This document shows positions 8,383 through 16,496 of a stretch of 64,000 nucleotides of DNA, one piece after another. Origin of the DNA: Paracoccus pantotrophus (lineage in GTDB: Bacteria > Pseudomonadota > Alphaproteobacteria > Rhodobacterales > Rhodobacteraceae); NCBI RefSeq assembly GCF_008824185.1, contig NZ_CP044423.1:1191501-1255500 (forward strand), written 5' to 3'. The first letter of the stretch is position 1. Every line of letters starts with the position of its first letter. The notes below the pieces were generated by a model, which saw only the letters and a list, made by a program, of their open reading frames with translations, did no database searches and had not been told where the DNA came from. The position numbers and the translations under genes were made by a program.

Positions 8383-9439
8383 GGCCAGGCAAGCCGCGCA
8401 TAACGCGGTCGAGTTCGACAAGGTGAACATCGTCTTCGGCGACGCGCCCCAGGCCGCGCTGCCGCTGATGGACCAGGGCCTGGAGCGCGGCCCGATCAAG
8501 GCCGAGACCGGCCAGGTTCTGGGCGTCCACGACTGCTCGCTGACCGTGCGCGAGGGCGAGATCCTGGTGCTGATGGGCCTTTCCGGCTCGGGCAAGTCCA
8601 CGCTCTTGCGGGCGGTGAACGGGCTCAACCCGGTCTGCCGGGGCGAGGTGCGGATCTGGGACGGCAAGGCCATGGCCTCGGTGACCAAGGCCTCGGGCAC
8701 CGAGCTGCGCCGGCTGCGCCGCGAATGCATCGCCATGGTTTTCCAGCAATTCGGCCTGCTGCCCTGGCGCTCGGTGCGCGAGAACGTCGGGCTGGGACTG
8801 GAACTGGCCGGCATTCCCGCGGCCGAACGGCGCCGCCGCGTCGACGCGCAGCTGGCCACCGTCGGCCTGGCCGATTGGGCCGAGCGCAAGGTGGGCGACC
8901 TGTCGGGCGGCATGCAGCAGCGCGTGGGCCTGGCGCGCGCCTTCGCCACCGAGGCGCCGATCCTCTTGATGGACGAGCCCTTCTCGGCGCTGGACCCGCT
9001 GATCCGCAACCGGCTGCAGGACGAACTGCTGGAATTGCAGCAGCGGTTCCGCCGCACCATCATCTTCGTCAGCCACGACCTCGACGAGGCGTTCCGCATC
9101 GGCAACCGCATCGCGCTGATGGAGGGCGGCCGCATCGTCCAGGTCGGCACCGCGCGCGAGATCATCGCCCATCCGGCGAATGCCTATGTCGAGGATTTCG
9201 TCGCCCACATGAACCCGCTGGCGGTGCTGCGGGCCGAGGACATGGCCGAACCGGGCGAGGCCGCGGGCCTCCCCATCGACCGCCAGACCCCGGTGCGCGA
9301 GGTCATCCGGGCCATGACCGAAACCGGCGCCGAGATGCTGCCCCTGCAGGGCGGCGGCCGGGTGACGCGCCAGGGCATCATGTCGCGCCTGGTGGTGCGG
9401 CGCGGCCAGGCCGGCGGCGCGCTGGAACAGCCGGCCTAG
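8375..9439 (+). CDS. choV: choline ABC transporter, ATP-binding protein
   Basis: 354 residues. Walker A is GLSGSGKST (68-76), the signature LSGGMQQRVGLARA (176-189), Walker B LLMDEPF (197-203), and the H-loop histidine is in FVSHDLDEA. The C-terminal 90 residues form the regulatory extension typical of ProV/ChoV and end with a weakly CBS-like part (TPVREVIRAMTETGAEMLPL). With ChoX and ChoW it forms a complete uptake system for choline. Its stop TAG shares bases with the stop of the convergent permease gene (a CTAG sequence serves both). Confidence 0.95.
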   Translation: MTEARQAAHNAVEFDKVNIVFGDAPQAALPLMDQGLERGPIKAETGQVLGVHDCSLTVREGEILVLMGLSGSGKSTLLRAVNGLNPVCRGEVRIWDGKAMASVTKASGTELRRLRRECIAMVFQQFGLLPWRSVRENVGLGLELAGIPAAERRRRVDAQLATVGLADWAERKVGDLSGGMQQRVGLARAFATEAPILLMDEPFSALDPLIRNRLQDELLELQQRFRRTIIFVSHDLDEAFRIGNRIALMEGGRIVQVGTAREIIAHPANAYVEDFVAHMNPLAVLRAEDMAEPGEAAGLPIDRQTPVREVIRAMTETGAEMLPLQGGGRVTRQGIMSRLVVRRGQAGGALEQPA

Positions 9440-10353
9440 CTTTCCCGCGTCGCCTCGGCCGGCGGGGTGATGGTGGGGCGCCGCAGCCGCGCCTCGCGCC
9501 AGGTGATATAGCTGATCGCGCCGATCATGATGGCGCCGCCAATCAGCACCCACAGGTCGACCGGCTCGGCAAAGACCAGCGCGCCCAGCAGGCTGGCCCA
9601 GATCAGCTGCAGCAGGGTGACGGGCTGCGTCACCGTCAGGGGCGCGGCGGCAAAGGCACGCGTCATCGCGTAATGCCCCGCGGTGGCGAAAAAGGCGGTG
9701 CAGGCCAGCACCGCGCATTGCGCCAGCGTCGGCGGCACCCAGACCAGCGCCGCGACCGGCGCCAGGCCGATGCAGACCGTCAGCGACATCATCGCCACCA
9801 CGACCGAGGCCGGCACCAGCTCCGACAGCCGCTTGGCCACCAGGTAGGAGCCGCCAAAGATCACCGCGGCGCCCAGCTGCGCCAGGTGGCCCGGCTCCAG
9901 CGCGCGGATGCCGGGCCGCAGCACGATCATCGCCCCCGCCAGCGCCACGGCGATGGCCAGCCCGCGCCGCCACGAGATCCGCTCACCCATCAGCAGTGCC
10001 GCGCCCAGCGTAACCACGACCGGGTTGAGAAAGCCGATGGCGGTGACCTCGGCCACGGTGATGCGGGCCATGGCATAGAACCACAGGATCACCGCCAGCA
10101 CATGCAGCCCGCCGCGCAGCGCGAAAAGCGCCCAGATGCGCGGGGCGAAGCCCTGCCGCAGCGCCGGCGCCAGCGCCGGGACCAGGAACAGCAAGCCAAA
10201 GGCGAAGCGGATGAAGGCGCCCTCCGCCGCCGGCAGCGCCTGCCCCAGCCAGCGCACCGTGCCGTTGACCGCGACGAAGCACAGCCCCGCCGTCAGCATC
10301 CACAGGATGCCCGGCAGGTCGCCGCGCGCAAGGGAATGGGTTGTCCTGCTCAT
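9436..10353 (-). CDS. DMT-superfamily (EamA) permease
   Basis: 305 residues from the ATG ending at 10353 (MSRTTHSLARGD). About ten hydrophobic helices in two EamA repeats are apparent, with the repeat-typical segments GLLFLVPALAPALR and GAALLMGERISWRRGLA in the first half and LIWASLLGALVFAEPVD in the second. Members export or import small metabolites; the substrate is unknown. It ends in the same CTAG as choV and lies downstream of argO in the same direction, so the two may be co-transcribed. A longer upstream frame reading into argO is rejected. Confidence 0.85.
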   Translation of the reverse strand: MSRTTHSLARGDLPGILWMLTAGLCFVAVNGTVRWLGQALPAAEGAFIRFAFGLLFLVPALAPALRQGFAPRIWALFALRGGLHVLAVILWFYAMARITVAEVTAIGFLNPVVVTLGAALLMGERISWRRGLAIAVALAGAMIVLRPGIRALEPGHLAQLGAAVIFGGSYLVAKRLSELVPASVVVAMMSLTVCIGLAPVAALVWVPPTLAQCAVLACTAFFATAGHYAMTRAFAAAPLTVTQPVTLLQLIWASLLGALVFAEPVDLWVLIGGAIMIGAISYITWREARLRRPTITPPAEATRES

Positions 10354-10391
10354 CCCACAGCCATGCCCTGCCGGCACGGGCAGCGCAAGGC

Positions 10392-10991
10392 TCAGCCGCC
10401 CAGCAGCAGGCCCAGGGCGATCGACCACATCACCAGGCCCACCAGCCCGTCCAGCACCCGCCAGGCCGCCGGCCGCGCGAATAGCGGCGACAGCCAGCGC
10501 GCCCCGTAACCCAGCGCGAAAAAGAACAGCACCGAGCCCGAGACCGCGCCGGCGACGAAGCCCGGCTTGTTCTCCCAAGCCGCCGAGACCGAACCGATCA
10601 GCACCACCGTATCCAGCCAGACATGCGGGTTGAGCCAGGTCAGCCCCGCCAGCACCAGAAGCGTCGCGCCCAGCCCCGCCGCATGGCCCGGCCCGGCCCG
10701 CAGCGCCTCGCCGCCGCGCCAGGCGGCGCGAAAGGCGCGCGCGCCATAGGCCAGCAGGAAGGCCGCCCCGCCCCAGCGCATCGCCGCCAGGAACCACGGC
10801 GCCTGCGCGGCGATGGCGCCGGCGCCCAGCACCCCCGCGGTGATCAGCACCGCATCCGAGATGGCGCAAAAGGCACAGGTCGCCAGCACATGCCGGCGCA
10901 TCAACCCCTGCCTCAGCACGAAGGCGTTCTGCGCCCCGATGGCGACGATCAACGACAGGGCGGTGCCAAGACCGGCGAAATAGGCCTGCAT
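10392..10991 (-). CDS. argO: LysE/ArgO-type basic amino acid exporter
   Basis: 199 residues from the ATG ending at 10991, which has AAGGAGAA nicely spaced; an upstream in-frame start is not supported. Six membrane helices; the N-terminal IVAIGAQNAFVLRQGL and the WLNPHVWLDTVVLIGS segment are hallmarks of LysE/ArgO exporters, which expel arginine or lysine when internal levels are high. It is divergent from its likely activator argP, an arrangement seen in many bacteria. Whether lysine, arginine or both are exported cannot be read from sequence. Confidence 0.92.
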   Translation of the reverse strand: MQAYFAGLGTALSLIVAIGAQNAFVLRQGLMRRHVLATCAFCAISDAVLITAGVLGAGAIAAQAPWFLAAMRWGGAAFLLAYGARAFRAAWRGGEALRAGPGHAAGLGATLLVLAGLTWLNPHVWLDTVVLIGSVSAAWENKPGFVAGAVSGSVLFFFALGYGARWLSPLFARPAAWRVLDGLVGLVMWSIALGLLLGG

Positions 10992-11059
10992 GCGGTTCTC
11001 CTTTGCCCGCGTCTTGCCCCGGCGCGTTCCTTCAGGCAAATTCAAAATCATTACGTGAC

Positions 11060-11074
11060 TTAAGGTTGCCTTAA
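11060..11074. promoter_or_regulatory. palindrome at the argP start, possible ArgP/LysG site
   Basis: A perfect 6-bp inverted repeat with three-base spacer (TTAAGGTTGCCTTAA) abuts and includes the first base of the argP start codon. It contains AAGG eight bases before the ATG, the only Shine-Dalgarno-like sequence there, so operator and ribosome site seem to overlap. Confidence 0.5.
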
Positions 11075-11940
11075 TGCTCGATTATGCCGCCCTGGCCGTG
11101 CTGGCCGAGATCATCCGCCGCGGCAGTTTCGAGGCGGCTGCGGCGGCGCTCGGCGTCACCCCCTCGGCGGTGTCGCAGCGCATCAAGGGGCTCGAGGAGC
11201 GGCTGGGTCAGGTGCTGGTCCATCGCGGCCCGCCGGCCCGCGGCACGGAAACCGGGCTGCGGCTGACGCAGCATCTCGACCAGGTGCGGCTGCTGGAAAC
11301 CACGCTCGCCGCCGGCCTGCGCCCGCCCGGACCGGCGGTGCTGCGGCTCGCGGTCAATGCCGACAGCCTGGCGACCTGGTTCCTGCCGGTGATGGCGGCG
11401 CTGCCGGCGCTCTACGACCTGGTGCTGGACGACCAGGACCATGCCCGCGACTGGCTGCGCCAGGGCCAGGTCTCTGCCGCGATCAGCTCCGACCCCGACC
11501 CGGTGCCGGGCTGCGACGCGCTGCCCCTGGGCGCCATGCGCTACCTGGCGCTGGCCGCGCCCGGTTTCCGCGCCCGGCATTTCCCCGACGGCGTGACCGA
11601 GGCCAGCCTGCGCGCCGCCCCGGCGATCATCTTCAACGCCAAGGACGCGCTGCAATCCCGCTGGGCCGAACAGGCCACCGGCAAACGGCTGCACCTGCCG
11701 GGCCACCGGATCCCGGCCTCGGAACCCTTCGCCCGCGCAGTCGAACTCGGCCTCGGCTGGGGCATGATCCCCGAGGCCATGGCCGCCCCGGCCCTGGCGC
11801 AGGGCCGGCTGCGACCGCTGCTCCCCGACATGCCGCTGGACGTGGCGCTCTACTGGCACGTCCAGCGCGCCATGGCGCCCGCCCTCGCCCCCCTGACCGC
11901 CGCGATCAGAAAAAGGGCCGCAGCCGAACTGCGACCCTGA
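11074..11940 (+). CDS. argP: LysR-family regulator of amino acid export
   Basis: 288 residues. N-terminal winged helix-turn-helix (about residues 15-60; GSFEAAAAALGVTPSAVSQRIKGLE) and a substrate-binding domain with the ArgP/LysG features FLPVMAAL, IIFNAKDALQSRW and ELGLGWGMIPE. ArgP proteins sense lysine/arginine and activate the divergent exporter gene. The divergent position next to argO supports this role over other LysR functions. The stop is followed immediately by a copy of the dispersed motif. Confidence 0.9.
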   Translation: MLDYAALAVLAEIIRRGSFEAAAAALGVTPSAVSQRIKGLEERLGQVLVHRGPPARGTETGLRLTQHLDQVRLLETTLAAGLRPPGPAVLRLAVNADSLATWFLPVMAALPALYDLVLDDQDHARDWLRQGQVSAAISSDPDPVPGCDALPLGAMRYLALAAPGFRARHFPDGVTEASLRAAPAIIFNAKDALQSRWAEQATGKRLHLPGHRIPASEPFARAVELGLGWGMIPEAMAAPALAQGRLRPLLPDMPLDVALYWHVQRAMAPALAPLTAAIRKRAAAELRP

Positions 11941-11964
11941 TTTCTCTGTTCCTTAAATACCCCC
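11941..11964 (+). repeat. copy of dispersed intergenic motif
   Basis: Starts with the base after the argP stop and reads TTTCTCTGTTCCTTAAATAC followed by CCCC. It lies between the convergent argP and yebC genes. Confidence 0.7.
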
Positions 11965-11979
11965 GCCGGAGGCAGGCAA

Positions 11980-12720
11980 TCAAAGCTGCGCCGCCACATC
12001 CTCGGGAATGTCGAAATTCCCGGTGACGTTCTGCACGTCGTCGTCCTCTTCCAGCGCGTCGATCAGCTTCATCAGCTTCTGCGCCGTCTCCAGGTCGATC
12101 TCGGTCGGCGCCTGCGGCTTCCAGATCAGCTTGGCATGTTCGGATTCGCCCAGGGACGCCTCCAGCGCGTTCGAGACCTCGGCCAGGTCGGTGTCCGCGG
12201 TATAGATCCAGTGCCCGTCCTCGTCGCTCTCGACATCCTCGGCCCCGGCCTCGATGGCGGCCATCATCACCGTGTCGGCATCGCCGGCGCTGGCGGGATA
12301 CATGATCTCGCCCTTGCGGTCGAACATGAAACTGACCGAGCCGGTCTGGCCCAGGTCGCCGCCGTATTTGGTGAAATAGCTGCGCACGTTGGACGCGGTG
12401 CGGTTGCGGTTGTCGGTCATCGCCTCGACGATGATGGCAATGCCGTTCGGGCCATAGCCCTCGTAGCGGATCTCGTCATAGCTCTCGGCATCGCCGCCCT
12501 GCGATTTCTTGATGGCGCGGTCGATCACGTCCTTCGGCATCGAGTTCGACTTGGCTTCCTTCACCGCAAGGCGCAGGCGCGGGTTCTTGTCGGGGTCAGG
12601 GTCGCCCATCTTGGCGGCGACGGTGATTTCTTTGGCCAGTTTCGAAAACAGCTTCGAGCGCAGCTTGTCCTGCTTGCCCTTGCGATGCTGGATATTGGCC
12701 CATTTGGAATGGCCTGCCAT
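11980..12720 (-). CDS. yebC: YebC/PmpR family regulatory protein
   Basis: 246 residues, full length. The N-terminus MAGHSKWANIQHRKGKQD is the family signature, followed by SKLAKEI and the conserved KEAKSNSMPKDVIDRAI segment, and the acidic C-terminal domain EEDDDVQNVTGNFDIPED. YebC-type proteins act as transcription factors or, as more recently recognised, help ribosomes through difficult proline-rich stretches; which applies here is open. Cytoplasmic. The next upstream gene on the same strand ends 65 bases away. Confidence 0.95.
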   Translation of the reverse strand: MAGHSKWANIQHRKGKQDKLRSKLFSKLAKEITVAAKMGDPDPDKNPRLRLAVKEAKSNSMPKDVIDRAIKKSQGGDAESYDEIRYEGYGPNGIAIIVEAMTDNRNRTASNVRSYFTKYGGDLGQTGSVSFMFDRKGEIMYPASAGDADTVMMAAIEAGAEDVESDEDGHWIYTADTDLAEVSNALEASLGESEHAKLIWKPQAPTEIDLETAQKLMKLIDALEEDDDVQNVTGNFDIPEDVAAQL

Positions 12721-12785
12721 GGTATTTCCCGAAAATTTGGATATGTGCTGCGGCTTTTAGTCAGCCAGGGCCCAGGCCGCAAGCA

Positions 12786-13031
12786 TTACGCCCGATTCTT
12801 GACGATCTCGGCCAGCACATAGAGCCGCAGGGCGGTGGCCAGCCCCACCTCGGGCGGGCGGGCGGCGTCGATCTGGGCGATCAGCGCGGCGGTGGTGCGT
12901 CCCCCGGCACGGGCCAGGTCGCGCAGCTCGCGCCAGAAGGCGTCTTCGAGGCTGACCGAGGTGCGATGCCCGCCGATGGTGATCGAGCGCTTCACCGGCG
13001 CGGACATCGGCGGCAGCGGCAGATCAGTCAT
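12786..13031 (-). CDS. ribbon-helix-helix domain protein
   Basis: 81 residues from MTDLPLPPMSAPVKRS; the frame is open further upstream, but that part lies inside the upstream gene. The SITIGGHRTSVSLEDAFWRE stretch starts an RHH_4-type ribbon-helix-helix fold, continued by LRDLARAGGRTTAALIAQID; this family occurs mainly in alphaproteobacteria and presumably binds DNA as a dimer. It overlaps the DUF4169 gene by 8 bases and forms the end of a fumC-DUF4169-RHH operon. Target genes are unknown; autoregulation or control of fumC is possible. Confidence 0.8.
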   Translation of the reverse strand: MTDLPLPPMSAPVKRSITIGGHRTSVSLEDAFWRELRDLARAGGRTTAALIAQIDAARPPEVGLATALRLYVLAEIVKNRA

Positions 13032-13230
13032 CGCCCGGCTCCGGTCCCTTGCGATGCTGGTCCAGGTGCCGGGCAGCGCGGGCGGCGGCGTCCTGCTCGG
13101 CAAGCTTCTGGGCCTTGCTGCGGCCGAATTTCGCCGCATTCTCGTCGCCCTGCCGGCGGGCGGCATCGCGGGCGGCGGATTTGCGCACCGCCCGCAGGTT
13201 CACGACCTTGCCTGAACCAGACCCGGCCAA
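13024..13230 (-). CDS. DUF4169 family small basic protein
   Basis: 68 residues, highly charged and alanine-rich: VVNLRAVRKSAARDAARRQG followed by an RSKAQKLAEQDAAARAARHLDQH helix. This matches DUF4169, a short alphaproteobacterial family of unknown function that is typically beside fumC and the RHH protein. No membrane segment or signal. Starts 2 bases after the fumC stop, so it is almost certainly translated from the fumC transcript. Confidence 0.75.
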   Translation of the reverse strand: MAGSGSGKVVNLRAVRKSAARDAARRQGDENAAKFGRSKAQKLAEQDAAARAARHLDQHRKGPEPGDD

Positions 13231-13232
13231 GA

Positions 13233-14630
13233 TCAGTCTTCCGGGCCGATCATCTGCTCGGGGCGGACGATGCGGTCGAAGGTCTCGCCATCGACGAAGC
13301 CCAGCGCGATCGCCTCCTCGCGCAGCGTGGTGCCGTTCTTATGCGCGGTCTTGGCCACCTTGGTCGCGTTGTCATAGCCGATGGTCGGCGCCAGCGCCGT
13401 CACCAGCATCAGCGATTCCTTCATCAGCTTCTCGATGCGGGGGATGTTCGCCTGGGTGCCCACGACCATGTTGTCGGTGAACGAGCCCGCCGCGTCGCCC
13501 AGAAGCTGCATGGATTGCAGCACGTTGTAGCTCATCATCGGGTTGTAGACGTTCAGTTCGAAATGGCCCTGCGAGCCGGCAAAGCCGATGGCGGCGTCGT
13601 TGCCCATGACATGGGCGCAAACCATGGTCAGCGCCTCGGCCTGGGTCGGGTTCACCTTACCCGGCATGATCGACGAGCCCGGCTCGTTCTCCGGCAGGAT
13701 CAGCTCGCCCAGACCCGAGCGCGGGCCCGAACCCAGCAGGCGCATGTCATTGGCGATCTTGAACAGCGCGGCGGCCACGGTCTTCAGCGCGCCCGAGAAG
13801 AACACCATCGCGTCATGCGCGGCCAGCGCCTCGAACTTGTTCGGCGCGGTGACAAAGGGCAGGCCGGTGATCTCGGCGATCTGGGCGGCAATCGCCGTGT
13901 CCCAGCCCTTCTTGGTATTCAGCCCGGTGCCGACCGCGGTACCGCCCTGCGCCAGCTCGTAGATGTCGCCGAGCGCCAGCTTGACCCGCTCGATGCCCTT
14001 GGCGACCTGATGCGCATAGCCGCCGAATTCCTGGCCCAGCGTCAGCGGCGTCGCGTCCTGGGTATGGGTGCGGCCGATCTTGATGATGTCCTTGAACTCC
14101 TCGGACTTCGCGACCAGGGCCTTGTGCAGCTTTTCCAGCCCCGGCAGCAGCACGTCGCGCGCCTGCATGGCGATGGCGACATGCATCGCGGTCGGGAATG
14201 TGTCGTTCGAGCTTTGACCCATATTCACATGGTCGTTCGGATGGACCGGCTTCTTCGAGCCCATCTCGCCGCCCAGGATCTCGATGGCGCGGTTCGAGAT
14301 CACCTCGTTGGCGTTCATGTTCGACTGCGTGCCCGAGCCGGTCTGCCAGACCACCAGCGGGAAATTGTCGTCGAACCGGCCGGCGACGACTTCCGAGGCC
14401 GCCTGCACCATCGCCTTGCCGATCGCCGGGTCCAGCTTGCCGCTGGCCATGTTCACCTCGGCCGCGGCCTGCTTGATCACGCCCAGGGCGCGGATGATCG
14501 CCACCGGCTGGCGCTCCCAGCCGATGGGGAAGTTCTGGATCGAGCGCTGGGTCTGGGCGCCCCAATACTTGTCGGCGGGCACCTCCAGCGGGCCGAAGCT
14601 GTCGGTCTCGGTGCGGGTGGTCTTGGTCAT
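13233..14630 (-). CDS. fumC: fumarate hydratase class II
   Basis: 465 residues from the ATG ending at 14630, with GAGGGAG placed eight bases upstream; the alternative GTG five codons earlier would bury that ribosome site. Iron-independent fumarase of the TCA cycle. Family motifs: GRTHTQDATPLTLGQEF with the active-site histidine region, GTAVGTGLN, and the SSIMPGKVNPTQAE signature with the catalytic serine loop. It heads an operon with DUF4169 and RHH genes. Confidence 0.97.
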   Translation of the reverse strand: MTKTTRTETDSFGPLEVPADKYWGAQTQRSIQNFPIGWERQPVAIIRALGVIKQAAAEVNMASGKLDPAIGKAMVQAASEVVAGRFDDNFPLVVWQTGSGTQSNMNANEVISNRAIEILGGEMGSKKPVHPNDHVNMGQSSNDTFPTAMHVAIAMQARDVLLPGLEKLHKALVAKSEEFKDIIKIGRTHTQDATPLTLGQEFGGYAHQVAKGIERVKLALGDIYELAQGGTAVGTGLNTKKGWDTAIAAQIAEITGLPFVTAPNKFEALAAHDAMVFFSGALKTVAAALFKIANDMRLLGSGPRSGLGELILPENEPGSSIMPGKVNPTQAEALTMVCAHVMGNDAAIGFAGSQGHFELNVYNPMMSYNVLQSMQLLGDAAGSFTDNMVVGTQANIPRIEKLMKESLMLVTALAPTIGYDNATKVAKTAHKNGTTLREEAIALGFVDGETFDRIVRPEQMIGPED

Positions 14631-14722
14631 GGCATGCTCCCTCACGGTGTTGCGGGGGTTCTAGGCCCGATGGCGCGGATTGGCAATCGGCATGCCGTGG
14701 TATGCCATGCGCTAACAGCGCC

Positions 14723-15184
14723 TCACTTGCGCCATTTGTCCAGGCTGACCACCTCGGCGCCGCCCTTCGCGCCCTCCTCGCCCGGCGCCTCGGCCATGGG
14801 CGGCTCGTTCTCTTCGGGCTCGTCCTCCTCCTCGTGGTTCTCGAAGCGCAGGCCGAACTCGACCGAGGGATCCACGAAGGTGCGCAGCGCGTCGAAGGGG
14901 ATATAGAGCGGTTCGGGCGAATTGCCGAAATTCAGCGTGATGTGAAAGCCCTCGGGCGTGACCGAGAGATCCTCGAACCAATGCTGGATGACGATGGTCA
15001 TCTCGTCGGGATAGCGCTCGCGCAGCCAGTCGGCCATCTGCACCTGCGAATCGCGGGTGTCGAAGGTGATGAAGAAATGATGCTCGCCCGGCAGCCCCTC
15101 GGTGGCCACCGTTTGCAGCACATCCGCGATCAGCCGCTGCATGGCCCGGTGCATCATTCCGCCGTAATCTATTCCGCGTGCCAT
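14723..15184 (-). CDS. sspB: SspB family ClpXP adaptor
   Basis: 153 residues from MARGIDYGGMMHRAMQRL, chosen because GGAGGA lies just upstream; an earlier in-frame start lacks this. SspB delivers ssrA-tagged and other substrates to the ClpXP protease. The substrate-binding fold is seen in HHFFITFDTRDSQVQMADWL and the IVIQHWFEDLSV region. A long acidic linker (about residues 115-140) leads to the C-terminal ClpX-binding tail VVSLDKWRK. This is the divergent alphaproteobacterial form. Confidence 0.92.
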   Translation of the reverse strand: MARGIDYGGMMHRAMQRLIADVLQTVATEGLPGEHHFFITFDTRDSQVQMADWLRERYPDEMTIVIQHWFEDLSVTPEGFHITLNFGNSPEPLYIPFDALRTFVDPSVEFGLRFENHEEEDEPEENEPPMAEAPGEEGAKGGAEVVSLDKWRK

Positions 15185-15273
15185 GGCGTCCTCCGTCGTG
15201 TTGGGGGCCAGCATAGGGAAATGAGACGGCTTGAAAAGCCCCTAGCGCCGCTTGGAAGCACGACCGGCGGCCG

Positions 15274-15296
15274 GCTTCTCCGTTCCCCAAATACCC
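15274..15296 (+). repeat. copy of dispersed intergenic motif
   Basis: GCTTCTCCGTTCCCCAAATA then CCC, between the sspB start and the tRNA-Asp genes, antisense to both. Confidence 0.65.
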
Positions 15297-15350
15297 AAGG
15301 AACCGCGCCACAGGCGCAGCCGCGAAGCCATGGAGGATCAAGGGGAAAGA

Positions 15351-15427
15351 TGGCGCGGTTGACGGGGCTCGAACCCGCGACCCCCGGCGTGACAGGCCGG
15401 TACTCTAACCAACTGAGCTACAACCGC
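15351..15427 (-). tRNA. tRNA-Asp (GTC)
   Basis: 77 nt including an encoded CCA. Acceptor stem GCGGTTG/CAACCGC, D-loop with AGTTGGTTA, anticodon loop CTGTCAC with GTC anticodon, T-arm GGTTCGAGC. G is the discriminator base, as expected for aspartate tRNA. The mature part is identical to the second copy 28 bases upstream. Confidence 0.97.
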
Positions 15428-15455
15428 GCATCTTTTCGGCGATATATGGTGGTGG

Positions 15456-15532
15456 TGGCGCGGTTGACGGGGCTCGAACCCGCGACCCCCGGCGTGACAG
15501 GCCGGTACTCTAACCAACTGAGCTACAACCGC
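15456..15532 (-). tRNA. tRNA-Asp (GTC), second copy
   Basis: Identical 77-nt gene to the one at 15351-15427, also with encoded CCA. It is the promoter-proximal member of the pair; both are probably cut from one precursor. Its GTC anticodon makes it a substrate of Tgt, encoded at the left edge. Confidence 0.97.
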
Positions 15533-15572
15533 GCAGACCACTTCCCCCGGATCGCCGTCCGGGGTGCGAGGG

Positions 15573-15601
15573 GGTTTACGCATGGCGGCGGATGCCGTCA
15601 A
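15573..15601 (-). promoter_or_regulatory. sigma-70 type promoter of the tRNA-Asp pair
   Basis: On the minus strand TTGACG and TAAACC are separated by 17 bases, 41 bases ahead of the first tRNA. The -35 is near consensus. Identified by eye. Confidence 0.55.
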
Positions 15602-15625
15602 GGCCGATCTTGTGCAAAAAACGCA

Positions 15626-15647
15626 AGGGCGCCCCGAAAGGCGCCCT
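15626..15647 (-). terminator. rho-independent terminator of the PRC-barrel gene
   Basis: 8-bp stem (AGGGCGCC/GGCGCCCT) with a six-base loop, followed on the minus strand by TTGCG and a run of T residues at 15616-15621. It sits 28 bases after the PRC-barrel gene stop. Confidence 0.85.
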
Positions 15648-15674
15648 CGTCCGGTCCGGCAAGGGCCGGAAACC

Positions 15675-16496
15675 TTATTTCCGCACGGTCTTCTCGTCGA
15701 AATCCGGCAGGGCCTGCAGCTCGGCCTTGGTGTAATTGGTGGCGAAGAAGGTGTCGTTGCCGATGCTCACCAGGTGGATCGCATCCACGCCCAGCAGCAC
15801 CTTCTTGGCACCGATGCCCAAAAAGCCGCCGATATCGGCGACATAGCCGACGACCTGGCCCGAATCATCCAGCACGATGTCGTTCACCTTGGCGATGTCC
15901 TGCCATTCGGCCGGGCGCTCCTCGAGCGCGGGATCGGTCCATTCGGTGGTCGAGGGCTGGTTGGTGGTCCAGATCCGGCGGCTGGTCAGCCAGCTCGACA
16001 GCACGCCCGGCTCAGCCTCCGAGATCGCCGGCGGGTTGACGTCGGGCGGCGTGACCGGTGCCTCGGCCGCCGCATCCGCGGCGGCATCGGCAGCGTCGCT
16101 TGCGGCATCGGCGGCTTCCTCGGCAGCGCCGGCAGCCTCCTCGGCAGCGCCCTCGGCCGCTTCGGGCACCGCATCTCCGGCGGGTGCATCGGGGGCGACG
16201 CCCATCTCCGCCGCGGCGCCGGCGGCGTCATTGGCCGCGTCGCTCGCCGCATCGGCGGCGTCGGCAGCGTCACCGGCAGCATCAGCCGCGGCCTCGCCGG
16301 CTTCCTCGGCCGCCTGGTCGGCAGCCTGTTCTGCTTGGTCTGCGGCCTGCTCGGCCTGCTCGGCAGCATTCTCGGCCGCGGTTGCGGCGTCCTCGACCTG
16401 TTCGGCCGGGATCTCGGCCGGCGGCATGGTCTCGGTCTGCGCAAAGGCAGGACCGGCAAGCGCCAGGGTGGTGGCAGCGATGACAAGAGGTTTCAT
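15675..16496 (-). CDS. exported PRC-barrel protein with long Ala-rich helix
   Basis: 273 residues. A signal peptide (1-19, cleavage near AFA-Q) directs it to the periplasm. Residues 35-147 are almost only A, E, D and Q in quasi-repeats such as AAEQAEQAADQAEQAAD and ASDAANDAAG, predicting a long charged helix. A PRC-barrel domain follows at about 165-250 (KVNDIVLDDSGQVVGYVADI, FLGIGAKKVLLGVDAI). PRC-barrels occur in photosynthetic reaction centre H subunits and RimM and often mediate protein contacts. The precise role is unknown; an envelope stress or spacer function is only a guess. It has its own terminator. Confidence 0.85.
   Translation of the reverse strand: MKPLVIAATTLALAGPAFAQTETMPPAEIPAEQVEDAATAAENAAEQAEQAADQAEQAADQAAEEAGEAAADAAGDAADAADAASDAANDAAGAAAEMGVAPDAPAGDAVPEAAEGAAEEAAGAAEEAADAASDAADAAADAAAEAPVTPPDVNPPAISEAEPGVLSSWLTSRRIWTTNQPSTTEWTDPALEERPAEWQDIAKVNDIVLDDSGQVVGYVADIGGFLGIGAKKVLLGVDAIHLVSIGNDTFFATNYTKAELQALPDFDEKTVRK

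Noticed and set aside
15338..15601. Minus-strand frame encoding a repeated peptide
   Set aside because: It is a translation of the two tandem tRNA-Asp genes; the peptide repeat only mirrors the tRNA duplication.
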